From: CALDUY01 sp046350255
Lineage (GTDB): Bacteria > Planctomycetota > Planctomycetia > Gemmatales > Gemmataceae
Reading direction: 5' to 3'
DNA: 64,000 nucleotides
Assembly: GCA_046350255.1 (NCBI GenBank)
Contig: JAXMAV010000005.1
Coordinates: 1-64,000, forward strand
Shown: in pieces, positions 1-12,000 of the stretch
Numbering within the stretch: position 1 is the stretch's first letter
How the letters are laid out: every line of letters begins with the position of its first letter
Notes under the pieces: model-generated
The model's database searches: none
What the model saw: the letters and a program-made list of their open reading frames with translations, nothing else
What the model was told of the DNA's origin: nothing
Made by a program: the position numbers and the translations under genes

Positions 1-77
1 TCACAATTAAAGTTAAGGCTATCCACTGAACGCGGCATTAATACCGGCCAGGCGAATGAGAAACAGGTTTGGTTTCA

Positions 78-3000
78 TCAAGTGACCAAGAAAGTCAGGG
101 GGTAATGGAGCAATTCCTCCACAAGAAGAATTCCACTGATAATCTTCACCGGGCTGTGGCTCTTTGTAGCGCGCGATGCAATTATATCAGCGAAACCATC
201 TCCGTTGATATCACGAACCGCCACATTGACACCTCCACGGAAGTGGGCTTCAAAGGCGATAACTGGTTTGCCGATCAAGGCGTGAGTAGTCATGATAGTC
301 CGGCCATCAAATACGCGCACCTGAGGAAGCCAACCGGCGCCAGCCCCGACGACCAGATCGTTGGCCCCATCACGGTTTACATCACCCACTGCCAGACTGG
401 CACCGTGCTGAAATGGCTGGCTGAACACAGTAAAGCGAGCTAGAACTATAGGCTGAAACAGACCTGCTCTATTGGGAGCTCCGCTAAAAATAGCTATCGC
501 TGTTGTGACACCGAAATGGGTAATAGCGATGAGGTCAGGAAGTCCGTCGAAGTTGACATCACTAACAGCGGTTTTCACCCCACCCCTGAAGGTCGCTGAA
601 AAAGGCATCACCTGGTACTGAATACTGCCTGTTTCGGCATTGCGCACTGTGACCAGAGGGATGCCGCCTGGTTTCACCGAGTTTGCGATTGCTGCCACGT
701 GATTGAATCGCTCGATACTTTCAAAAACGACATTTTTCATCGATGGCGAGCTATTGAAACTCCAAAATCCTGTTCCAGGAGCCATCCAATGCAACCGGCG
801 CCCGCCAATCCCATCGCGAAAGACTCGAGTATTGAGCCGAAGTTGATCGCCTCCGTTGTAGTACGGACGGCCGGGGATAGGCCGGTTCCCATTAACTGTG
901 GCAAAACTCCATCGGCTTGGAGTCACCGAAAAAACATTGGTTTGGTCGGTGCCATCAAGTCGCACTGCGATGATAGTGTCCCGGCCTCGATCTCCTGTAG
1001 CATTGTAGACAATTCCCCCCGCGGAAAAGGCACGTGCGGGAGGCGTTGTCCTCGCTGGCCCAGAGCCTACCGATGACGGATCGTTACCGATGAATGTGGG
1101 GGTGAGAAGGTAATTGAATGAGCCATTGGCGCCATGGTCATTGATAGTTAGTTTGTCTCGGCCGCCGTTGCCGACCAGGGTTAGCCGTCCGGGCAAGCGA
1201 TCGAGGTTACCCTGATTACCCTGATGAGTGTCGCCAGCCCCGAAGGTGTCAGTCAACTGACCACCGATTACCTGAGTAGTGCTTCCGGCCAGAGTGCTGG
1301 TGACAAGGAACTGATTGGCCATGCTATAGGCACCCTGTATTAAGATGCCGTTCTCGGTAAATCCTCCGAAGTTGCCACCCGTGGACCGGTAATTAATTAT
1401 GCCGGGGGCCAGACCGATTACCGCGTCGCTGGTGATCCGGACGTCGCGAGATAGCTGATCTGCATAGTTATCCAGGATCAGGCGATTGATGCGTCCACCG
1501 CCAGTATCGATGGAAAGGGCGCCGAGGATTCCGGCAGTAGTGCCCCGGCTGGCTGTGCCAGCCAACGAGTTCACCACGACGAGATCATCGCCCGAACCGC
1601 CGATGACCTGGGTAAAGCTACCTGAGCCGGTGGAACGCAAGTTGAACTGGTTGGCTCCCTCACCACCATGAACCATCAGGTTGCTACCTGCCCCAGTCGC
1701 CTGCAGGATTACCACATCATCCCCAGGCCCAGTTGTCACGTAAGTACTCGTCGCTGCACTCGTGGTCGCAATGGTCACCACCGCCTTGCTCGTACCTGTC
1801 GCAAGGTGAACGCTCTCCATTTCGCGGAAGTTAATTGGTTGATTCAGGCCACTCCGTTGCAGGGTGCTAGCGTCAAGCACATAGGCGAGTTCACTAGCGG
1901 ACTCGGAGCTATCATCAAGGCGGATAGTATCCCCAATCGGCAGAACGTTGAACCCCGGCGAACTGGAAACGGCATTTGGCTCTGGACGGTTGCCGCCGCC
2001 ATCCAGCGTCAGAATTCCAGGTAGGCCGTTGAGTGTGTGGGTCAAAGTACCGACTTCGATCGTGTCGTTACCTTCATCCGCGCGGAGCGTGATCCGATCG
2101 CTACCAGGTTCGATCGAGCTGACTGCGATCCGGTTGGCCAGGCCGGTGACAGCCAGTGCAGCGCCCCCGAGTGGGTCGATGGCGGGAGCTAGCTTCAAAA
2201 CGTCGTCACCTGGGGTGCCGTGCAGAATAAAGCCATCGACATCCCCGTCTGCAAGCGAGTTCATCCCACCATACAGCGTCAGGTTGACCACCTCGCCTCC
2301 GGCCAGGTCGAACACGGTGACGGAGTCACCACCCGGGCCGCCGAACATGCTCAGGTTTTCGGCCGCCACCTGCACCCGTCCTGTTCCCCCCGACATCATT
2401 TGGATCAGAACTGTTCGTCGAGTGTCACCCCTCTCGGTGGTCATCAATTCGATGGTGTCGTCAGACACCGTGCCATAAGCTCGAACCTGATCAACGCCAT
2501 CACCCCCCTCAAGAGTGTCATTTCCGGAGGCCAGGTTGACGAAGAACGTGTCGGCATCAAGACCGCCGTCGAGTAGATCTTTTCCGTCGGCCGCAGCGTC
2601 AAGCATATCTGGACTGTCTAGCATTGCAGGCAGGTAGTATCCGCCACTCAAAACGTCGAAACCTGCGTCACCATAGAGCTGGTCGTCCTCCTGCTCGCCC
2701 AGAAGTTGGTCGTCCCCATCTCCCCCATGCAACACGTCGCTGGCCCCACCTACCACTAACCGGGACACTACTACCGTCCCCCCGAGTCGCGGCTCGACGG
2801 TTAGTCTGGAATCCCCGAACAACCGATCGACTCCGGCCCCGCCGATAAGCAAGTCTCGCCCAGCTCCGCCGATCATGAGGTTACCGTTGTTGCCGCCCAG
2901 AAGAATGTCGTCGCCTGGGCCACCGTCGTATAGACCCGGAAGGAGGGAAGCAGTGGCATCGATCTTGTCGTCCCCATGAATCGCAGGGTTGCTGCTGCTG

Positions 3001-6000
3001 TCGCCATACACCACCAGAAGGCCAGGCACGACGGCCGGTGCTGTGATGACGAAACTGTCGTTTCCAGGTCCACCCTCCACAAACGTGGACGTTCGCATTG
3101 ACACGCCAGTGACGCTGAGGAAGTCATCGCCAGATCCAAGCAGGAGCTGGAACCTTTCGATCTCGCGGTATGAGATGCCACCAGACACCCTCTCGCCGGC
3201 AATCCACTGGTCGTCGCCCATCCCCAGGCCGGATACCTGAGAAGCGCTGAGTTGCCCAGCGCGTCCCGTGGCGTCGTCGGCATTATTGATCAGGAGCTGG
3301 TCAATCTGCTCCTCCTCTTCTGCCTCCGCGATATTCTCCAGACCACCTACGCCGTTGTCGCTCTCGCCAGGAAACAGAAGCGGGACAGCCAGAGCCTCAC
3401 CAGGCCGGTCGCTGAATCCGCCGGAGACCTGCACCGGGCCTTGTATTCCCGCCAGGATCGCAGGGAACCACTCAAGACCCGGCACATCCCAATCGGGGCC
3501 GGATGTCCTGAAGGTATCGCTACCAGACCCACCGAATAGATGTGTTGACACGCCAGCAGCAGAGCTTACCAAATAGACAGTATCATCCCCTTCACGCATA
3601 TCGAGTTCAGAGACCTCGACGCCATCGAGTGTCGTTTCGTTCTCTCCAGCGAGGATGTTCAACGCAGTCACAACTACCACATCATCGCGATCGGTTCCCA
3701 GTATCTGGAGAGTATCGCGGCCCACGCCGCCATGAACGCTCACCGATGCACTCCGAACATACTGGAAGGCATTGAGTACCGTTGGCGTATCCTTGGTAAA
3801 CAACTGCACCGTAATGGTGTCGCCTCCTTCTCCCCCACTCAGGTCCAGTGGGGCCAAACTGTGGTAGACGACGAAGGTGTCGTCGCCATCGCTTCCATCT
3901 GCCGTCACCTGGTACGAGGCTCCCGGGCTGAGGTAGCCTCGCGAGGTAGGTGTGGTGGCGAACATGTCCCCGGGGGCAACAGAAGGGCGTTCGGAGGCGT
4001 AAATTTGGCCCACCTGGAATGTGTCGTTGCCTGCGCCACCGATTAGGGTTGTTAGTGCGCAATTGTCATCCAGGACGAGCCGGTCGTCTCCTGCTCGCCC
4101 ATCAACTGATAACCCCTCGATGTTGCCATCACAGTTGACACGCTCTGCCTGGCGCGAAATGCTGTCGGGGCGAATATCATGCAGGAGCGCGACGAAGTAG
4201 GCGCGGAGAAGGAAGTTGTCGGCAAGAGAAGTCCCCACCAACTTCAGCAGATCGAGACCGTATTTTCCGGTGTCGTGAACATCCAGGACCCAGTCGCCCC
4301 AGCCAATGAAGTCTACTTGATAATTGTCGCTTCCTTCCTGGCCGTCAAGCTTCAGCCAGCCCAACAGTAATGTACCCGGCACAACGTGGAATGAATCGTG
4401 GCCTTCACCGGTTTCCACAGTGGCGGAGCCGGTGGTACCTTCGATCAAAATGGTGTCATTGCCCGCACCACTCCGAACAAGGGTACTCGTGCCAGCGGGA
4501 GTGTCTGCCACGCGAAAGTTGTTCCCCATGGCACCAAGCGCAACTTCTAGCTGGTGAAGTCCACTAAACCTGATCGACCCTATCATACCCAGTCCGGACA
4601 AATTGTCGGCCGTGAGTACACCACTGGTTGCGTCTTCGAGGGTATCATCGATGCTGAGGCTATCAATTCCGCCTCCGATTACAGTTACTGTGCTGGTGAT
4701 TTCCCGGAGATGTCCGCCTGTGTAGACGCCATTAGCCTGGCTACCGACCTTTACGGAATTGTTGCCACCCTGAGTGAACAGAGTGAGGAGACCGCTGACA
4801 CCCACCACGTTGACATGGTCGTTACCGGTGCCAGTTCGGATCGTCGTTGCCCCATTGGGAGTGCCAAGTACCGTAAGCGTGTTCCCCAACGCACCGAGGT
4901 TAAGATTCAGGACGATCAATTCGCTGAACGAAATGTCCGCGAGACAGAGACCAGTCAGAGTGGTGGCCGTCAGGATAACATCACTGTTTGAATCCCCACT
5001 GGCATCAGCGTTTACAGTGTCACCGTCTGACATCAGGAGCAGTGAGGCGACAAAGCCACGAAGCGTTCCGTCTGAGTTAACAAATCGATTGTCTCGATTG
5101 CCAGCCGCATTGCTGCCGAGGTTGATAGTGTCGGGGTCAGGACCACCCCCAACTATTGTCGGTCCACTGATGGCCCGGATGTTCATGATATCACTGTCGG
5201 CACCACCATCGATGGAAGTCAGCCCAATCGGGGTATTGATAATCGTAATCACGTCATCCCCCGCACCAAGCGCGGCAACGAGGCGAGTTAATTCCCCGTT
5301 ATAGCGTACCCGGTCCAAGGTCGCCGTGCCGATCGTGAGGACACCGAGATCACCCACGACATCCACATTTACGGTATCCGAGACGGCCCTGCCGCGCAAC
5401 TCAAGGAACTGGTCGCTGCCGTTGCTTTGAACCGTGATGTCGGCCCCAACCCCTGAAGTGGTATAAACCACATAGGCACCGAGAGCGGCGGAACCGCTCC
5501 ACTGGTTGGTCAGATATGCGGTGTTAGTACAGGGAGTCACGCTGATTGGTGTCCCAGCCACGGTGATCTGGCCATCGTCGTCGTTGACGACCAGGTGGTG
5601 GTTGCCGGGACCTGCGATCAGGTTTACCGTCTGGAAGATGGGCTTGCCGTCGTGCTGCGACAGAGATTCCCGCTCAGTTCCCGCCAGCCAGACGTCGGTT
5701 GTGCCGGGCTGAAGTTCGCCCGCAAGGTAGTAGTTGCCGAAGAGGGCCATGTCAAGATCGCGGAACTCGATCAGGGTATCCTGGCCGCCTGGGTTCATGA
5801 AGATCTCGATTCCAGTACCACCAGTGACGATGTCGTCGCCAAAGCCGCTGTCGATGCAGTCGGCGAAAGGGGAGCCGATCACGCGGTCGTTGCCGGCACC
5901 GGCACCGAATTCGAGTTGCTTGAGCAGGTGGTCAGTGATGGTGGAGGCGTCGAGTGTGTCGTCGCCGTCGCCGGTGTCGATGGTAAGCCGGTCGCCGCCA

Positions 6001-9000
6001 GGGTCGGCACCACTCACCTCGAAGCGGAGGCCGCCCGCCTGCTCGCCACGGATGACAGGCATGTGGAGATCTGTGTTCATCTCAGAACTCAGGGTGAACC
6101 TATCAGGCCCGTCGGTCCCCAGGAACTTCCCCTGGTCATCGGAACCGTCTGGTTCGTAGGCCGGCAAATTGAAGGTGTCGTAAACGGAATTGCCTTGCGA
6201 ATCTAGCCTCGGCGTGAGAGAGCCGTCAGGCTGGACGTCGAAGACCTGCCTGTACTCGGTACTCGAGACTTGCAGGAGGCGGGTCTGCATGGCCTCGAGC
6301 CGGTCGGTGGTCAAGTCGTTCGGGATGCCCTCGGCCACGTCCTGCACCAGGTAGTGGTGGCCGTCGATTACGATATCTACCAGTTTTGGGGTTCCATCGG
6401 GGTTAAACAGTGGAGTGAACACCTCGGTGCTGGCAAACGAGTTGTCCTCCACCAAGCGGAAGAAACTGGCCAGAACCGACTGGGTAGATCCCAAGGGGTC
6501 ACTGGCCAGGAAGACCCTGTACACATCACGCTGTTGGCCCTGCGTGTCCACACGGGACTCAGTGACGGGGCGGGACGCGCGAACCTCCCTCTGGCCGAGG
6601 TCCACTCGTACGTCCTTGATGTCTGTCGGGGCCAGGCTTTGGATTGTGACACTATCCACCCCGGAGCCGGCACTGACCAGGAGCGATTCCAGCCCGTCGG
6701 GCAGAAAGGAGGCGCCGGCCTGGATCCTCACGCCACTGCCGTTGGCATGAACGGTGATGGTGTCGTCCGAATCGTCCAAGCCGTACACCTCGAGGCGGTC
6801 TGTCCCGTCGCCACCCCGCAGTACGGCATCGGCTCCGTCGCCGATCGTCCATACGAGGGTATCGTTGCCCTCCTCGCCGTAGACCCAGTCCACGCCGGTC
6901 CCGCCGACGAGAAAGTCACGGCCGTCGCCGGCGTACAGCGTGTCGTTGTCGGCGCCACCGTCGAGGCGGTCCTCGGCGTCCCCACCGAACAGCAGATCGC
7001 TGCCAATGCCGCCGAACAGAATGTCCCGCCCGGCCTCTCCATACAGCGTGTCGTTGCCAGCGCCGCCGTCGATCAGGTCGTCGTTGTCGCCGCCGTCGAT
7101 CAGGTCGTCGTTGTCGCCGCCGTCGATCAGGTCGTCGCCGGCACCACCGTTCAACTGGTCGTCGCCGGCGCCGCCGTCGAGGTGGTCAGCACCGGCGTCG
7201 GCGTTGAGCAGGTCGTTGCCGGCGCCGCCGGTGAGGGTGTCGTCGTCGGCGCCGCCGGTGAGGGTGTCGTCGCCGTCACCGCCGTCGAGGGTATCGTCGC
7301 CGTCACCGCCGTCTAGGGTGTCGCTGCCGAAGCCGGCCTTGATGGTGTCGTTGCCGGCGCCGCCGTCGATTTGGTCATCGTAAGAGGCGCTGTCCAGCCG
7401 AGGGGTGTCGTCGTCGTGGTCACCAAAGATCGAGTCGCCACCGTCGCCGCCGTGGATGCGGTCCGACCCGGCCCCGCCGACGAGGATGTCGAAGTTGGCG
7501 GCGCCGGCGGGCATGCCGGGGTCGAGGTTGTACGAGGAGTTGCCGTTGGCGGCGTGGAGGACGTCGTTACCGGCGAAGCCGCGGAGGGAGTCGTTGCCGG
7601 TGCCGCCGATGAGGGTGTCGTCGTAGGCGCTGCCCTGGATGGTGTCGTCGCCCGCGCCGCCGTCCACGGTGATCGACCGTACCTTCGGCACTTCTCCAAC
7701 CGTTTGGTCACCACCGAGGTCGATGTAGTCGTTGCCCGCGCCGGTACTCAACGAGACATTCGTCAACGCGTTGATGGCGAGTGGGTCAAAGGTGAAATGG
7801 TCGTCCTTTGCCGTGCCTTGCGTGCTGAGAGTGGTCACCTGGCTGGCCCGGAAAACCTCCACGATGCCGCGCGACTTTACGACGAGGTAGCCCGCGCCGG
7901 CTGGGAGGCTGGCCAGGTCGAGCCCGTTGCGGTCGCGCAGTAGCCGCCTGTTCGCGAGGTCCTTGTCGGACGACGGAGTGGTGGCGCTGGCGTAGTCGTA
8001 CAGGTCGGTGAGGTTCGGGGTGTCGGCGTACTCCACACTGTAGTTGTGCGAGTCGTCGGAGCCATTGTTCAGGTAGCGAAGGGTCAGCGAGCCTGTGCTG
8101 CTGTTGAAGTCGGCAATGTCGAGGCGGGCGGCGGGGTTGATGTCAGGGTTGGTTCCGAAGATGATGACATCGTTGCCGCCGAAGCCTGTGATGGTGTCGG
8201 TGCCAGGGCCGGAGATGAGTGTGTCATCGTAGGTGCTACCCTTGATGGTGTCGTTACCGGGGCCACCATCCACAAGGATCGATCGGGGTTTCACCACCAG
8301 CCCGACGGCTTTATCCCCGCCGAGGTCGATGTAGTCGTTGCCCGCGCCGGGGCTGAACAGGACGTTCGACAGTGCGTCGATGACGCGCGGGTCGAAGACG
8401 TAGCGGTCGTCCCTGGCGGTGCCGTCGGTGCGGATGGTTGTTACCTGGCTAGCGCGGAATACCTCGACGGTGCCGCGCGACTTAACGAGGATGTAGCCCG
8501 CGCCGGCCGGCTGACTTTTCAGGTCCAGTCCATTGCGGTCGCGCAACAGCAGCTTGTTCGCAGTGTCCTTGTCGGCCGCGGGGGCGAGGTCGGCTGCGTA
8601 GTTGAACAGGCTGGTGAGGTCCAGGGTGTCGACGTACTCGACGCTGTAGTTGTGCGAGGTGTCGGAGCCCATTCCGGTGTAGCGGAGGGTCAACACGCCG
8701 GTGTCACTGTTGAAGTCAGCGATGTCCAGCAAGGCCGGCTGCGGGGCGGTGTGGTTGAACGAGGCCAGCACCTCGTCGACGAAGCGTTGGCGGAGGTTTA
8801 CTAGGGTGATGCGGCCGAAGAGGGTATCGATGCCGACCCAGAGGTAAGCCTCGAGGAAAGCGCGAAGGTCGCCGCTGATGTTGAATAGATCGAAGAACGA
8901 GTTTCCAGTGAGGGCCTGGATCTCGTTGAAATACACCCGGCCGTCGACATTGACATCGGCGAGGTCGAGGTAAATGTTCGCACTGATGCCGCCAACAACA

Positions 9001-12000
9001 CCGGCCTCGGCGAGGCCGGCGAGGCCCAGCGAGGCGCCAGCATTGATCGTGGCGGAGAGGGTTACCTCGGGCCGTTCCTGGCCGTTGCTGTTCCAGTCCG
9101 TGATGAAGAAGCCGTCGAATATTTTGTCGATCTCATTCAGAGGGAAGCCGAGTTCCTGCCAGGCGCGGATGCCGCGCGTGTCGAGTCCGAAGCCGAGGTC
9201 GGTGGTCACCGAGATGCCGCCCTGCAGGACGGCGTTGAGACCAGGGAATACTGGGTAGGACTGCTGGTAGTTGATGCCAATGCGCAGGCTCGGCATGTTG
9301 TAGAGGAACAGCGTGACGTCGCGACCCATCAGGAAGCCGAGGACAGCGGAGGGGTCCTGCAGCAGGGGGAACTGCAGCGATCCGGGAGTGGTGCCGAACT
9401 GCTTGACGATGTTGTTGGCTGCCGTCGTCCCGCCCGAGCCCTGCAAGTTGGGATTGATGGCGCCCTGGGTGTCACTCGCCTGGACGGCGGACTTCTTCTG
9501 CGTTAGCACTGGGCCCGACAGTGTGAAGGTGCCGAAGTTGATCACTCCTCCTGTTTGTCCCACATTCTTCACCTGGTCGTAGAAGGTGCCGAACTCCTTG
9601 ATCGAGCGGAGGGCCAGCTTGGCGGCGTTGAAGTCGTTCGGGCGCATAAACAACCCGGCAACATCGAGCAAGGTAAACTTGGTGATCCCCAGGTCGATCG
9701 GGGTGGTCAGCAGGTCCACGATCTGGCGAATGGGCGTGCCCTCGCCGATGACCTTGTTCACTTCCTGGATGATGGGTAGGACGAACCCGGCCAGCGCGCT
9801 GCCGAGATCGACGGTCACGTTTTCGAGGACCACGACCGGTGCGCCACCGAGCATTACGGTCGAGCCGGACCCCGTCGAGAGTTGAACATCCGCGAACGAT
9901 TGGTCGTAGTGGAGGACCGCCTTCATCGTCGGCAGCGTGATCAGCCCACCGCTGGGGAAACTGACTCCGATGCCCAGGTCCACATCGGCCTGGGCAAATA
10001 AATCTGCTACGACGTTCAGCGACTCCTGGCCCACCTCCCAGCGGCCGTCCTGGCTTGCGTCGATCAAGTCGAGACTGAAGCCCGCGTAGAAGCCGCTGCG
10101 GCCGTCGTGATCGTTCTGCACACCGAACTGTGACCCGTTGGAGCTGTTCATCTCGGTGAGGCGGACCTGCAGAAAGCCAAGGTTGGCATCGAACGAGGCA
10201 TTGTCTGGCAGGGTGGCGGAAAGTGTCAGGGCCAGTTCGGCGCCGTCGCTGGTGGCGCCGGTGGTGTCCACGTAGAAGCCGACGCCATTCTCCAGTCCGA
10301 AACCGAGGCTCAGGACGTAAGTGACGTCGAGGTTGACGGCTGGCAGCCCGGTGGACAGCTCAAGGCCGGGGACGGCCTCGGCAAAGTCCAGAGTGATGGT
10401 CTCGTGGAAGAGGGTGTCGGAGATCAGGAAGTTGAACTTAACACCTGTGGCGGTGAACGTGACCTGGACGTCATCGGCCGAAGTCATTGCCCGGTAGGCC
10501 CGGTTGCCTAGCCCGTCGAAGATGGGAGTACCATCGGCGTTCTTCAGGGGCACGACGAGGATCGCACCGAGTTTGTCGAAGATCGCCTCGCGGAGGACAT
10601 CGACGGTGCTCCTGTCGGCCTGGGTACCAGCCAGCAGCGTGGCACCGAGGCTGCCGGGCAGGTAACGGGCGGGGTCGTCCCAGCGCAGGCCGCGCTTGTC
10701 GGGGGCGATGCCAAGCAGATCGTCGCGAAGCTGATCGACGAATCCGGCCGCCTCCGCCATCTTGTTGGCGATGAGTGGGAAGTTCATCTGAGCGAAGCGA
10801 TCAAAGAACTGCTGTTTCATGCCAGCGAACATCAGATCGATGCTGACGAGTATGTTCTTCGGGTCGTTGAGGAGTTTGAAGAGGTCGAAAGACCCCTTCA
10901 GGCTGGGGGTGACCACCTTGACGTTTTCCAGGCCAGTCGGCACGAAGTCGGCCTCGACATGCAGGACGTGGTCTGCGACGCCGTCGTTGTTGGTGTCGTC
11001 GGTAGTGCCGCCCATCGGTCGATCGGGGGAAGGGAAGAACAGGGGCAAGTCCAACTGGGCGCTGCCTGAGAAGGCCAGGTCGTAGGGTTGATTGGCGGTC
11101 ACGTTGGACAGAAGGTATCGACCGCTACCGTCGTTGTTCGCCTGCATGGCGAAGTCGAGGTGGAGGTCGAGATTGTAACTGCCATCCGCGACGTTGACAG
11201 CCACTGTAAACGGATCGATACCCGGGATGTTGACCGTGATGGTGCCGCTGAAGTTAAGAGGGGCGGTGCTGAAGGAAGTCAGATCCAGCTTCAGCCGGCT
11301 GAAATCAGCGACGTAGAACTGCGGCTGGGTGACGTCCTGCAAGTCGAAGGTGAAGCCGACGTTCATGTCCACGTTAGCGTCGATGAAGATGGCCCCAGTG
11401 GCGCTGGCGTCAAGCTGCAGAGCGCCCCCGTCGCCGATGAGGTCCTTGACCGCCTGGGGAACGCCAGGCAGGTCTTTCAGGTCTTGCAGGCTGAGGGAGA
11501 ACGGCACCTCGGTGATGATGTGCTTGGCGAGGTTGACGCTGACGGAGAGGGCCGAGTTGCTGTAGGCGAAGCCGAAAACCTTCGCGGCGTCGTACTGGGC
11601 TAGCAAGTCGCGTTGGACCTTCAGGGCGGCCAGGTCGGCTGGGTCGGTCAATGCCAGGGCGATCTCGCTGTCGCTGGAGTTGGCAGTGAGTCCCAGTGCG
11701 GCCAGTCGAGCCTCTGCGGCCACCACCACGTCGGCCGTTTTGCCGAAAAGCGTGTCACGATCAACCTGCAAGGAGTCATTCGTGGCGCGGCTCACCAGGG
11801 CCGCGGCGATTGATCCATCGCTGGAGGCGCCCGTCAGTCCGTAGACCCGCAACCGGGCGGCGGCGGCGACAACACCTGGCAGCGCGGCTGCCGTGTCGCG
11901 GTCCGCGGTGGCACGGGCGATTTCGTCGGGGCGCTGGATGCCTGCTTCAATCTCGCCATCAGTGGGCAGCGACCCTGCCTCGGTGGAGAAGCCGCGCGCG

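Noticed and set aside
7071..7140. CRISPR-like direct repeats
   Set aside because: Units are contiguous with no spacers and encode protein repeats in frame.
6270..7316. A 348-codon plus-strand frame rich in V, A and G
   Set aside because: It is the antisense of the densest calcium-binding repeats of the giant gene. The regular GGxGxD codons with high GC keep the opposite strand open.
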